Origin: Daphnia carinata
Lineage: Eukaryota > Arthropoda > Branchiopoda > Diplostraca > Daphniidae
NCBI RefSeq assembly: GCF_022539665.2
Contig: NC_081337.1
Location: forward strand, 4,006,679-4,070,678
Direction of reading: 5' to 3'
DNA length: 64,000 nt
This document shows positions 1 through 11,013 of this stretch, piece by piece. The notes beneath the pieces were generated by a model. It saw nothing but the letters and a program-made list of their open reading frames with translations, did not search any database and had not been told where the DNA came from. The position numbers and the translations under genes are program-made. Numbering within the stretch: the first letter of the stretch is position 1; each line of letters begins with the position of its first letter.

Positions 1-48
1 GCCGTCATCGCCCGCGGCCTATCTGTCGTGTTTGTCTGGAGAGTCGCC

Positions 49-152
49 CTCTCTCTCTCTCTCTCTCTGTGTGTACGCCATCAGCTCTTGCTGCTGCCCC
101 TGCTTCTACAATGGGAAAGAAACGCTTTAGACTCCTCAACAAACCCACCAAT

Positions 153-187
<35 letters not shown>

Positions 188-316
188 ATTTTATGGTCGG
201 AGCTGCTTAATTATATGCGCTGCCATGAGCGCACGGAGGGGGAGAAAGAGAGACCGCCGGGTCGTGAGAACCAAAAAATATAAAATAAAATAAAAAAAGA
301 CGAAGGGAAAGAAAAG

Positions 317-355
<39 letters not shown>

Positions 356-478
356 GGAGACAAGAGAAAAGACGACTTAACAAAAGACAGAGAGACAGGA
401 GTGGGAAGAAAAAAAAAAGAAAAAAGAATGGACTCGGTTCAATCTGACCGTGATTGCTCTCTCTCTCTCTCTCTCTTT
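49..478. repeat. Alternating (CT)n and (GA)n tracts
   Basis: Three CT tracts (49-68, 157-184, 457-476) and one GA tract (324-352) lie within 430 bp. The GA tract is complementary to the CT tracts, so the strand could fold back. Such tracts can bind GAGA-factor-type proteins in arthropods, but this is also ordinary microsatellite sequence. No gene is visible here. Confidence 0.8.
263..270 (+). promoter_or_regulatory. Single Su(H) site CGTGAGAA
   Basis: Exact match to the Su(H)/CBF1 consensus YGTGRGAA. It has no inverted partner at SPS spacing. It is listed because the region is enriched for such sites. Confidence 0.4.
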
Positions 479-628
479 CTTTTCTTCCCTCACTCACTCT
501 TGTCCCTTACCTGTTATTTTCTACCTCTCTACTGGTGATTATATGTATCTAAAAAAAATGAGAAGGGGAAAAAAAAAATCAGAATGTATATTTAAAAAAA
601 AAAAAGATTGCGTGAGTGAGGTGAGCGC

Positions 629-729
629 CACCTGTGAGCTGCTGTTTCATCTGCGGCAGTGGCGGCTTGATGGGTCCTCTTGTTTTCTTTTTTTTTTTTT
701 TTTCTATCCCCACCCCCCATTTTCCCACA
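629..729. promoter_or_regulatory. Proneural E-box plus Su(H) site
   Basis: CACCTGT at 629-635 fits the proneural consensus (RCAGSTG on the other strand). TTCCCACA at 722-729 fits the Su(H) consensus as TGTGGGAA on the minus strand. They lie about 90 bp apart, downstream (3') of the left bHLH gene. A role as a Notch/proneural enhancer is inference. Confidence 0.35.
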
Positions 730-1100
730 GAATCTTCTTCTTCAGCAGCATCTTTCCTTATTGTTAAAAAAAGAACAACACCTTTCCTGTACAAACACGC
801 AACCGTTTTACTCCCTCGGATTCGTATTTTGCTTTCCGAAATTTCCGGTTGACCTAAATTTAAATTTTTGAAACAAAAATTATTTCTCCCCCATTTCAAT
901 TTCACTTCCGGGTAAAAAAAAAAAAAAAAAAAAGAAAAGAAATAATCTTATTTACCGTGTATATATATACATATATATGTTTTGAAACGGTTTTGGGTTG
1001 GCCATCATCATGTTACGTTATGAAGAAATTACGGGCCCCATCAGCAGGTAGGGAAACGTTAAAGGCAGAATGAAAGCAAGCTGTGCGCGCGCGCACTTGA

Positions 1101-1121
1101 CACCTGGCACGTTTTCCCACG
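1101..1121 (-). promoter_or_regulatory. Su(H) plus E-box composite module
   Basis: On the minus strand CGTGGGAA (1121-1114) is followed after 7 nt by CAGGTG (1106-1101). The same order, orientation and 7-nt gap occur at 7460-7480 and 26688-26708. Here the E-box is CCAGGTG, so it lacks the purine preferred by proneural proteins. The module lies 3' of the left bHLH gene. Confidence 0.5.
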
Positions 1122-1574
1122 GCCTTCGGTAACAAGTGCAACCGACAGGAAGTTCTGTTCTGTTCCCTTTTAGCTTCTCTCTCTCTCTCGCAGGACATAT
1201 CGTCGATATTTGGCCTATCGTTCCAATATTTCGCGCACGTCTGGAATGTCGCACCTTCCCTTTTGTTTTCTTTTTGTTCTTCTACAAGAAAAAAGAGGGA
1301 CACAAAATGTACGGACATCGTTTTCCTGTGATCGACGCAATTAGCGACCACCTGACAAATGTCGCACTTCGATCCCACGAGATTGTGTACGCCCCTCTGT
1401 CCTCTCTCTCTTTCAGTTATCACTCGCAATGAATAAATAAAAAACGTTCGAAAAAATGGTTGGCGTCATTTGTTTTTAAATGAAAAACATGTTCTGATGT
1501 ATTGGGAAGAAAACAAAAAAACAACGTGTGCAAAAACAGAATCCATTTTCGAGAAAAACAAGAAACTCTTTTGT

Positions 1575-1580
1575 TTTATT
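1575..1580 (-). terminator. Candidate polyadenylation signal of left bHLH gene
   Basis: AATAAA on the minus strand, about 190 nt past the stop codon and downstream of both K-boxes. This would place the K-boxes inside the 3' UTR. Confidence 0.5.
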
Positions 1581-1612
1581 TAGTTGTTATTTTTTTTTTT
1601 TGTACAAATTTT

Positions 1613-1721
1613 ATCACAAGAAATCGCTGGCCACATCCATCCATGTACGGGCTTTTGTTATAAAAAAAGGGGGGGGGACACATACAAAAAAAAAACAAAA
1701 AAAAAAACGAAATGTATCACA
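1613..1721 (-). promoter_or_regulatory. Two K-boxes in the 3' UTR of the left bHLH gene
   Basis: TGTGAT occurs on the minus strand at 1721-1716 and 1618-1613, 51 and 154 nt after the stop. In Drosophila, K-boxes in E(spl)-complex 3' UTRs are seed matches for the miR-2/miR-6/miR-11 family and repress the transcript. Operation here is inferred from motif and position. Confidence 0.6.
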
Positions 1722-1771
1722 ACAATGGGGTGTTGGTTCGATTAAGAAAACCATCGAAAAAGAGTTCGTGT

Positions 1772-2604
1772 CTACCAAGGCCGCCAAACTTTCTCGGACG
1801 CAGTGGCCACCGATGGCGAATACAAATCAGAGCGGATCGAGTATTTGGAATAATCGCAAGGGCCCGTCGTCGTGTCCATGACGTCAGACAGAGCCGGACT
1901 GACTGGAAGCGGAGGCAAGACGGAAGAACGATGGATGCTGCGCAATTCCGGTTGCTGCTGTTGGGTCGGCGAGCTGGGTGGTGTGTAGCTAGCAGACGGG
2001 ATGGCGGCACCGGAAGCTGGAAACGTTTCCAGAGTGTGAACGCAGCGTCCGAGGTGAGAGAGGAGCCTCTGGCCGACTGTCACGTCCAAACCGGTGGATG
2101 TGGCCAAATAGCGGGACACTTCAGCGGCGCAGTGAGTGAATCCGGCGCGGAATTTGTCTTGTGTCGAACTGGGAGACGTTGCTGGAGATGGGCTCAATCC
2201 GAGGGCTTGACGTTCCCTCAGTTTGTGCAAGTGGCGAACCGTCAGTTCTAAAACGTCGGCCTTCTCCAACTTGGTCAAGTTCTCGCCTTCCGAAGCCAAA
2301 GCAGACGACATCAGCTCCTTCAATTCGTCCAGACACCGGTTGATCCTGGCACGACGTTTTCGTTCAAGCATAGGCTTCATAACCTTTAATGGGAAAATCA
2401 GAAATTTAGTTTCAAATGTTGATGTAAAACCGGTTTTTTTAATAGAATTTTCTTTTGGTGACAGAATTGCCAATTTATTTCCCTTTGAGAAAAGAGAAAG
2501 AAATGATTGCAATAAACGATGGAAAGTAAACACACCTTGCGGTATTGGTAAGTCCGTGAGATGGGCTGCTCTTCTTCGACGTTGCTCAGAACAGTGGAAG
2601 CCAT
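1772..2604 (-). CDS. Hairy/E(spl)-class bHLH-Orange repressor (left copy)
   Basis: A nuclear transcriptional repressor and likely Notch target that blocks neural fate. The CDS is join(1772..2383, 2536..2604) on the minus strand, 226 aa. Exon 1 encodes 23 residues ending QYRK. The 152-nt intron starts gtgtgt and ends ag before residues VMKP. The bHLH domain spans about 26-82 with the family's proline in the basic region (KP at 26-27) and ERKRRARINR. An Orange domain spans about 100-143, and the C-terminal Groucho-binding tetrapeptide WRPW is at 223-226. The intron position and N-terminal pattern match the right-hand bHLH gene exactly, so the two are paralogues. A TATA box lies about 180 bp upstream and two K-boxes follow the stop. 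The open frame also runs into the intron, but the spliced start is clearly better. Which Drosophila E(spl) gene it corresponds to cannot be decided. Confidence 0.93.
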
Positions 2605-2781
2605 TTTGAATTGATTGGTCGGTTGTTTGTGTTGGTAAAATGAAAACCCAAATAGAAAACAAACGAAATAGATTCACTTGAAGGCGATTGCGTGTAACGC
2701 AGCTAAGTTCAACAAGAAACGATATCGAACTCGTAAGGCACAAGGATGAATAGTGATGAAAACGACACCCGTCCAGGGTGG

Positions 2782-2812
2782 TTTATATAGGCAAGGCCCT
2801 GGACCAAGCTCC
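2782..2812 (-). promoter_or_regulatory. Core promoter of left bHLH gene (GGAGCTT-N16-TATA)
   Basis: On the minus strand GGAGCTT (2812-2806) is followed after exactly 16 nt by TATATAAA (2789-2782). The same element with the same spacing sits before the other two complex genes. Transcription should start about 25-30 nt downstream of the TATA box. Confidence 0.8.
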
Positions 2813-3078
2813 GCCCATTATGCCAGCACCACCATTTTGGCTTGTGCCGTGGGTGGTGGGTAATAAGTTCGGTGGGCGGCAGTTTGGAAAAAAAAAAAAT
2901 AAAAATGGGGGAAGTTGTCTCTGTCGGCCACGATGGGAATCGGCGCTGGTGTAGCGGCACTTTGCCCCCGCTTGTTGTTGTCTCGGTGTGTTGGCTCTTG
3001 CCTTTGCGTGGGGGCCAAGCTCCCAAGATCTCCCCCCCCCCCTCCCTCCGTCGGCTTGCTGCCGCTCTCTTCGCTTCG

Positions 3079-3086
3079 TTCCCACG
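3079..3086 (-). promoter_or_regulatory. Su(H) site upstream of left bHLH gene
   Basis: CGTGGGAA on the minus strand, about 290 bp upstream of the TATA box. No inverted partner is visible at 15-17 bp, so this is a single site and not an SPS. Confidence 0.6.
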
Positions 3087-3409
3087 GTCCTACTCTCACT
3101 GTATTGGACGGGAGTTTTAATTCCGCGCCAGACCTGTCCAGGCCTGTAAAGGAGACTCGCACCAACATTGAGCTCCCGGGCGAAATTGCTTAGCGTACAA
3201 TGGTCGTCGCGCGGCTTCTGTTTTTTTTTTTCTTTTTTAAATCCTCTCTTTCTCTTATTTTTCTTTTTCTTTTTATTTTTATGATCATGAATTTTTTTTT
3301 CTTTTTTTCCCAACCGGGTCGCACGGGTGTATAGTCACGTTCCAACCGCTGAACAATCGACGCGGGGCGCCCATTTCAGCACGCGCACGGATGTTTGGTC
3401 ACTTTGACT

Positions 3410-3417
3410 TTCCCACG
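3410..3417 (-). promoter_or_regulatory. Second Su(H) site upstream of left bHLH gene
   Basis: CGTGGGAA on the minus strand, about 620 bp upstream of the TATA box. Single site without a recognisable partner. Confidence 0.55.
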
Positions 3418-4325
3418 GAATCAAACGAAATTTTTTTTTCTTTTTTTTTTTTTTTTGGGCGAGCCAATGAACGTCAACCCAAAAAGGTGTGCGCGTTATC
3501 GGCCCGTGTCACGTGGATCCTGCTTCGATGATCTGATTTCAAAATTGTTTTTAAAAAAATAGCCATCAAACTAATTAGTTTGAAAAAAAAGAAGAAATCA
3601 ATTCATCTTGAGTGAATGGAATAAAAGAATCTCTGAACTCCCTGGTGTCCTAATAAATCTGGCAGCGCGTGGAAAAAGAAAAAACTCCCAGGCGAATAAG
3701 ATTCTCGTTTTCTTGACAAGTTCTTTTTTTGTGTGTGTGATGTCGGCGGCTTGTCATCTCCAGGATTTCAACATATATTTTTTTGTTTAGATTTTTAATG
3801 TTACCTATTCTTTAGAGACCACAAGAAAAAAAAGGAAGGGGGTATTCAAAATATCACCAACGTGTTTTTAATAGACGTGCTACTAAATAGTGTCATTAAC
3901 TGGAAACAAAAAAATTGACCTGGCGACAGTGTGGCTGACAGACGGCCATTTTGTACGACACCCTTTTGGTTGTTGTCTTCCCTGGACACATTGTTTTTTT
4001 TTTTCCATCCATATTTCTTCTTCTTTCTTTCTCGTTCGGAAATCAAAATGGCGCACAGATTAGGGCACGTGCCGATCGATAAGAACTGCCATATAAAAAT
4101 CGAATCATAAAACAAAACAAAAAAAAAAAAATTGAAGAAGCACAAAAAAAGGGGGGGGGAATCAATCGATATATGGTCAGGTATAAACAAACGTGAACTT
4201 TTTCTATTTCATTTTTCTTTTAAAGAAAAGCCACCACCCGACCCTCCCCGTTAGTGCGTGTGGTGATATTCAACACCCCGCCAGGTTGTTTTTAGAAGAA
4301 GAAAAGGCTTGTGCTGCACTCCGCC

Positions 4326-4351
4326 TGTATATAAGCGTGGGAACGTGGGAG
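4326..4351 (+). promoter_or_regulatory. TATA-like sequence with tandem Su(H)-like sites
   Basis: GTATATAAG (about 4327-4335) is followed directly by CGTGGGAA (4336-4343) and CGTGGGAG (4344-4351), the second being one base off consensus. No credible CDS follows. It could be an enhancer or the promoter of a noncoding transcript. Confidence 0.4.
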
Positions 4352-4671
4352 CCGACTCTTCCCAAGAAAATAGAAAGGTCCGACACATCCTCCTCCTCTT
4401 TCATTGTTATTCATCCTCTCTCTCTCTTTTTTTTTTTTTTGTATGTGTTCTCTCTCTCCCCCCCCCCCTACCTCCATCTCTCTCCCAACCATGCGCGTGC
4501 CGCCACTGTGCTTTGGCTTTTTGGTGCTGCTGCTGCTGCTGCTGCTTTTTTGGCTGCCTGTCGGAAACTTGCCGCCCCCAGACAAGCCGCCGCCATATTT
4601 CTTTTTTTGTGTGTGTGTTCGCTGCGTGCGCGCTTGCTGCTGCTGGCTTTTTGAGCTGCTGCTCCTGCGCG

Positions 4672-4679
4672 TTCCCACG
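4672..4679 (-). promoter_or_regulatory. Su(H) site
   Basis: CGTGGGAA on the minus strand, 320 bp from the tandem pair at 4336-4351. Single site. Confidence 0.45.
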
Positions 4680-7382
4680 GGTTGGTGGCATGCGCCCCAT
4701 CCTTCTATATCTCTCTTTTTTTTTTTCTAAAAGAATTTATTTTTTTTTTTTAAAGAAAAAGTTTTTGGATAAAAACAAAATATATATATACAAACATACG
4801 AATGAGAAATGGCAATGGGGAAGGGCGTGTATGGCTATTGGCCATGTTTTTTCATCACGTGATTTGAAATCTTTTTGCTTTTTCTCTCAAAGGCGTGTTG
4901 TTTTGCTACGATGACAGTAAAAAGAACGGAAAGGGGTTTCTCTTTGAGTCTGTGGGTGATTAACATTTTTGATTTGCGTATTGACCCGATCGGTTTTTTT
5001 TTCGTTTTCGGGGTCAAAGGTCGATGATCAATTATTGTGGTCCCATAAACTGTCGATTTCGGTTGATTGCTAATGGACTTATTGGTCATTTCCCAAAGCC
5101 ATTAAGTGTCGTGTTATCTGACAATTGATTGATTACCCTTTTCATTTTCATGAATGCTTGATATTTTGTTCTAATTTTCTTGTTTTTAAAAAAAAAAAAA
5201 AGGATGAAGGGTCGTGTTTGTTAAATCGGCTGTGTTGATTGGATGCTTCCGTTCATCGATTCTTGTGCTGATGACGTAACTGATAGGAACGCCTGCACGC
5301 ATCCTTTACACGTGTATCAAACTCATCAATTCGATGCTCGTACATTTAAGTTGACATCACATCAAACAATATTTTTTTTTTCGCTTGACTATTATCAGAA
5401 ATGATCGTGAGGAAAACTTTAACTTATGTAACTCGTTCTTTTTTTTTCTAAAGAACAAAGTTTACCATTGTTTTAATCGCCGTCACGATTGATGGATGCG
5501 AAGTTCGCTGAATCAAATTCTTAGCGATTGTTATCGAACGAAATAATAATAATAAAAAAAAAGAAAAAAGGGATGAAGGGAAAACCGTATTCTATTGTGA
5601 CTGGGTGTTGTTTTGGAAATCGGTGCAATCATTCGATCCGCTTCACGCTCATATCCGTTCGTTCTTTCTCTCTTTCCAACAATCGTCTGCATTTCTATAC
5701 ATGTGTGAATAACATTTTGTCAACAGTTGACTACACACACGCGTTGTCCGGTCGTCCGTGACCCCGGCACCGACATTTTTTGTTGTTTTTTTTTTTTTCA
5801 AATCCGTTCTCTGTGTAACTCTCTTCTTTCGTCTAGCCCCGTCAAGTCCAACGTCAATAACACACACGTGGCTTCAGCTTCACGTCGCATCCCCTCAATG
5901 GTCATTCGTTTTTTTTTTTTGTGTGTGTTAGATATTCATCCTTTTTTTTTTTTCAATGTGCCGTGTCATCATTCATTACCGACACCGTCATCTCCGGTTC
6001 CATTGTTTGTTTTCCTGTCGGCTAGCTAGCAACGAACAGAACAAACGGCGGTTTTTCAAATATTAAAAATAAGAAAAAAAAAATCAAAGATGATGAGCAC
6101 AACGAATTGTTTTTTTCCATTTTATCAAAATTTATTTGATGATTTTTCATATTCATCGGTCTACTACGTGCCGATGTTTAAATCGCACGTACTTTTAATT
6201 TTAAATTAATGATATGCAAAAATGCTTTGATAAGATGGACGTGGAGTTTTTGTTCGTTAAAGAAAAAACAAAACGAATTGAAAAACGAAACACGAAAAAT
6301 GAATTTCGATTGGAATACAGCGCCATTTTAAAACCTAGCGGCATGTTTGTGAACTACACTGTCCATCCCCAAATGCGAGCGCGCGCCAACTGTAGCTTTA
6401 TTCAAATTCCACCGCACTCGCCCAAGAATAAAAATCCTGTGCCTGATTTAAATTTATCTGTGACCATAATTAATCCTTGAATTAAATGTATTTTTATGGA
6501 TTTATTTTCATTCCATTTTCCACGAAAAGATGATCCCCCCAATGTCTGTAAGAAAAGCGGATTAACAAACACAAAATTTGAAAGGAACCTTGCAGCATCC
6601 AAAACGGCCAAGCTTTTGCTGGCACACACAAAGTCTTTTTACACAACACGGTCTACATATAGCCATGGTCGATGAAACTAGGACTACCGGCATGCAAATG
6701 TTTTCTTTTCCAAGACAAAACAAATGTTGACGCACCATTTCAGACGAGTTGCAATCAGTGAAACGTGACAGTGTCCTACGTGACTTAAGTGTTGTTGTCT
6801 TCACCCTCAGCAGTAAAAAATAAGAGAAAGAGGGGCGTATGCACAGATAAAAATCTAAAACCCCGTATGCCTAAACAACAGATAACAAATCGTAATCGTT
6901 ACGCAAACGAATAAGGAAAAAAAAAATATAAAAAATGTAAATCCTGATTTCCCCCCATGCGAGTCACTTGACCAACAGCACGTAGATTCAATTACAAAAC
7001 AACATCGTTTTTTTTTGTGTGTGAACTCCTTACCCCGTATTTCCCCCTCCCCCTTCTTCCTCTTGCACTTGACGATTATATACACACAACTGTTGAAAAT
7101 CAATCCTTAAACAGGAGAGAGAGAGAGAGGGGTGGTTTTGTGAGAGAAGGAGGGGGACCACGGCTATTAAATCGCGACGCAGCAAGTGAAACGACGATAA
7201 CAATCGACGGTAGGAGTCCCCTATCTCTATAGTCTGTGTACACGTTGACGAGAAGGGTCGGGGGGGATAGACAAGGGGGGGCGCGCTGAATTATATACCT
7301 GACTCACGACGACGCCCTGCATCTATCAGCCCCTCTTGTGTATAGACGTCAGGAGAGAGAGGGAGCTCTTATCAGTGCGTGT

Positions 7383-7394
7383 ACACACACACAC

Positions 7395-7427
<33 letters not shown>
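7383..7427. repeat. (AC)7 followed by (TG)n, self-complementary microsatellite
   Basis: An AC run at 7383-7396 is directly followed by a TG run to 7427. The two halves are complementary and can form a hairpin. It lies 33 bp from the composite module at 7460. Confidence 0.85.
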
Positions 7428-7432
<5 letters not shown>

Positions 7433-7459
7433 ATACTACCTGTAGCTAGTGCCCCTGGT

Positions 7460-7483
7460 CGTGGGAAAAGACGGCAGGTGCGC
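7460..7483 (+). promoter_or_regulatory. Su(H) plus proneural E-box module, copy A
   Basis: CGTGGGAA (7460-7467), 7 nt, then CAGGTG (7475-7480) within GCAGGTG, the preferred proneural E-box. All 24 bp are identical to 26688-26711. Combined input from Notch and proneural factors is the expected role, by analogy with Drosophila E(spl)-complex enhancers. Confidence 0.65.
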
Positions 7484-7992
7484 GCTGTTTCAGCTCTTTT
7501 TTTTTTCCTTTTTTTTTTTTTTAAAGCTTTTAACTTTGGCCCCGGCAGTCTATATTTCCATCATCATCATCAAGATTATCATTACGATCACGACACACGC
7601 AAAAGCGTTTTTTCCTCCCTACTCTTTTTAAACCCCAAAACATGTCGTCCGTGACGGCTATATCACACCCGATATCCCTCTAAAGAATGCACAAAGCTTG
7701 TGATGCTGTCCCGCGTCACCATCTATACGGGAGGCCCCCCCGCCTCCCATGTCCTTATTCTTTTTAATGACTCGTAACCTTTGGTCTGCAATTGTTTTTT
7801 TCGTGCTGAATGGGTGATGATGAAGTTTTTGCGGCCAGGGTAGACCACCGTCGTGTTGAAGATGCTGATAGCGGAACATTGGCCAGACCAAAAAAAAAAA
7901 AAAAAAAAAAGAAACTAGCCGACCTGTTCTTCTTAATCACAATCTGCTGAGCAGTATAATTGGTTTAGGTGGCACCGGCGGTGGGTTAAGGT

Positions 7993-8015
7993 CGTGGGAA
8001 CATTTTGACCAGGTG
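7993..8015 (+). promoter_or_regulatory. Su(H) site with nearby CAGGTG
   Basis: CGTGGGAA at 7993-8000 and CAGGTG at 8010-8015, separated by 9 nt. The E-box is CCAGGTG, weaker for proneural proteins. It lies about 500 bp from copy A and may belong to the same enhancer. Confidence 0.45.
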
Positions 8016-9675
8016 TTCCGCAATTGATAGAAGATTTTTTCTTTTCTTTTTCTCCTTTTTTTCTGTTCCACGACATAAAAACCGTATCCATTTTTTTTTT
8101 CTTTCATTTCTCAGAGAGTAGAAAATCGAACAGAATAGAAGAGAAATTCAAAAGGATTCAGTGGTAATGATGATGTGCTACGTATATAGCGGGCCGTATA
8201 GACTTTTGACACTTTGAGGGTGGCTATTAAATTCGTATAAAAAGTTGGAAAAACCTTTTTGTTAAACTGTTAAAAAGATGAGAGAGAGAGAGAGAGAAAA
8301 AAGGTCGTTTCAAATCGATTGCTGTTAAGGAAGTTCCCGGCCCTTTTTTTTTCTCTGGCGAGGAGGGACGCCGACGAATTGAAGAAGAAGCCAAGAAAAA
8401 AGATAATCGAGAAAAGTATTTTCCTTTTTTTTTCCTTCCTATTCACCATGACGAGGAGGAGGCATTTGATCATGTAGGCCTAAGCACAACAGTGTGTGTA
8501 TGTATACACAGAGGATCGAGTTTCATTTCGATCGAGTCTTGGTAACGTACTCATTTTTATGTATCGGGTGTCGCATCAAAAGCACATATTTTTTTTCTAT
8601 TGCTTCAAATTCCATCGTTTGATGTTCATTTTTTTTTATTTATTCGACAACAATAATATCCATTTTTTTTTTTGGATATTGTGTGTCGAATGCGTGTATA
8701 TAGAGCCTACTATATAGTGATGGCAATGTAAAAAAAAAAATGAAAACGGGGGGAGCCTATGTGTATTATGCAGTGAAAATTTTTTTTTTTTTAAAGAATA
8801 TAAATATTGTACATAATAACGTCCATTAGGTCTATACGGTGGTAATCCGAGAAAGCAGCTTGTTCCCTTATGTACACCAGCTTGATAGAATTTCATTGGA
8901 CTGCAACATCAGCAAGACACGCAGTAAAAAAAAAAAAAATTGGTATTGGAATTTTGATAACTTTTTTTAATTGTTATTTTTTAGATTTTACATGGAGGGC
9001 AATTTATTTATCTCGGATTAAATTAGCAAATAAATCTGTTTCAAAATCACAATCGAAGTGTGCTAAATGGGAATGACAAGGTAATCCATAATCCGTCAGA
9101 ATCGAGAAAACCTTTTCATATTCACCAGCTGGCTCCATCAAGCACTTGAGAGTTTTAATCCTTCCGTTTATAAATAAATAGCCATTGAAAAATAAAAAAA
9201 GGAAGGGAAAAAAAATAAAATAAAATCTGGCCTTTAATGTGTGGACAATAGGATAATAAATTGGCGAACGATGAATCCCATTTGATTTCAAAGCGCCGCT
9301 TAATCGCACGCAGATTTATCTGAATTGAGCATATGTTATTGAAAACAATAAAAACTGAATTATCTGCACATGTTTACCTGTGAATAGAGAAACATCTTTT
9401 TCCTCTTCTATTTCCGTTCACACATTTAAAGAAAAAAAAAGCAATATAGGAAGAGAACAATCAAAAACATTTAAATCGGGTCAATGGATCTATTAGTCTG
9501 CTAACCGTTTTCCCTATATAATGATGTGATTATAACCTTATGTTTGTTGGTCTCCCACCTATGTTTCCTATACACAATTATAACAACCCAAAAAAAAAGG
9601 AGGAGGGGGGATGCACAGGTAAAAAAAAAAAATAAACCATATATTAGTGTGTGCTATTGTAAACAAGGCTTCTTC

Positions 9676-9683
9676 TTCCCACA
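9676..9683 (-). promoter_or_regulatory. Su(H) site TGTGGGAA
   Basis: Minus-strand match to YGTGRGAA, about 290 bp from the CGTGGGAA site at 9968. Confidence 0.35.
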
Positions 9684-9885
9684 CAGCTCGTGTGTGTTAT
9701 TTTAAGTATCGATACGTGCGCGTACATATAGAAGAGCAGCACAAGCTGTTGGGTCTCATACCGATGGAATGCGTTCCTCTTTTTTTTTTTATTTTCTGGT
9801 CTTTTGGGCGTCGTATCACAATAGAGAGATAAGTGGGGGAGTATGTTGAGTAGAAGCCCCACATACAACATCTATCTGTATGTAT

Positions 9886-9908
9886 ACACACACACACACA
9901 CACACACA
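9886..9908. repeat. (AC)n microsatellite
   Basis: Uninterrupted AC dinucleotide run. Confidence 0.9.
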
Positions 9909-9967
9909 TACACAGAACGGACTAAGACCGGCAGCAGTCGGTGGTCTTGACGGAGCAAGCAGATGTT

Positions 9968-9975
9968 TTCCCACG
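9968..9975 (-). promoter_or_regulatory. Su(H) site next to E-box CAGATG
   Basis: CGTGGGAA on the minus strand. CAGATG at 9960-9965 lies two bases away; it is an E-box but not the preferred proneural class. Confidence 0.45.
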
Positions 9976-11013
9976 TTTAAAGAGACGAAAAAAAAAAACC
10001 TTTAGGGCTACTCCTATAACCCCCTCAGTTTAACTGTATACAACAACAACACACACACAAGGATAATAATAAAACATTGTATTATTATTTTTTTTTTTTT
10101 TCACGGGAGGTATGCCAAAGTGTCCTCGCCCCCATGAACACAGCACATATTTGTTGGCATTTCGCTCTCTCTTTTTTATTGTGTTGTATTTATTTTTTTT
10201 TTGTTGTTGTAGTTGTTGCTGCAAGAAGAGCATCCCCCTTTCACGACGCTGAGATTGTTTGCTTCATCATTTCTACGTCTATACAGCATATGAAATGAAA
10301 GGGGGGGGCGTCACGCAATCAATCGAAAGATGATCCTCGGGTCTATCTGCAACAATGAGATTCGTCTATTTTTAAAAATAGATATAAAAAGAGAGGAATC
10401 CAATTGAATAGCGATGCTGGCAAATGTACAAACGAAACGCCCTGTTTTTTTTTTCTATTGTTCGCACAACGTCGCGACGCGTGGCGGACTTTTTTGGGGA
10501 ATGAAAAGGGGCCTCTAGAAATTCGAATTCCTTTTTTTTTTTTGTTTCTCATTCTTTGACAGGGCTTTACGTTGGTGGTATTCAAAGAACGTAGTTATAC
10601 GTACACATGTGTATATAGGATAACGCGTCATCCCCGCCCTTAGATCAAGTTCCAATAAACCGGAGTGACGGCTTTGATCGGAATGATGGGGGCTCTCTCT
10701 CCCTCGCACAAACTGCCGCACTTTCCCATTTCATTTTTGTTCTTTGTTGTTCTTTCTTTTTTTTTTTTTTTTCACGATGATGCTTCATTGGAATCTAACA
10801 GGCTGCATATGATAATAAAGCGGATAAAGGGAATCCCTTTAGAACTAACTTGATTTTGCTTTCTTCGTGGCGCCATCAGCGGAATGATCGTTTCATTAAA
10901 AGAGGCTGAACTATTAGGATTTTTTTTTTTTTTTTTTTTTATTATAGCTATTATTTTTAATCATCTTAAAGTTAACTATTTTAAATAACAAAAATAGAAT
11001 TTCTCAGTTGGGT

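Larger units (their letters stand above)
1..1570. other. Noncoding flank of the left bHLH gene
   Basis: No convincing gene is present. The stretch holds the CT/GA tracts, T- and A-rich runs, and Su(H) or E-box matches at 263, 629-729 and 1101-1121. Open frames here are low-complexity translations and were not accepted. The complex may continue to the left of the window. Confidence 0.6.

Noticed and set aside
1013-1429. 138-codon minus-strand open frame
   Set aside because: No domain, composition follows CT/GA-rich DNA, and no promoter or splice context. It overlaps a Su(H)/E-box module.
2384-2743. Unspliced long N-terminal extension of the left bHLH protein
   Set aside because: It reads through an intron; splicing gives an N-terminus matching the right paralogue exactly in length and intron position.
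4309-4914. 201-codon plus-strand open frame after the TATA-like sequence
   Set aside because: Translation is dominated by Phe, Cys, Ser and Lys runs from homopolymers and CTG repeats; not protein-like.
6214-6480. 88-codon plus-strand open frame
   Set aside because: Balanced composition, but no family resemblance, promoter or neighbouring exon; considered a chance frame.
7993-8023. Possible SPS: CGTGGGAA, 15 bp, TTCCGCAA
   Set aside because: The right half differs from TTCYCACR at several positions; kept only as a single Su(H) site.
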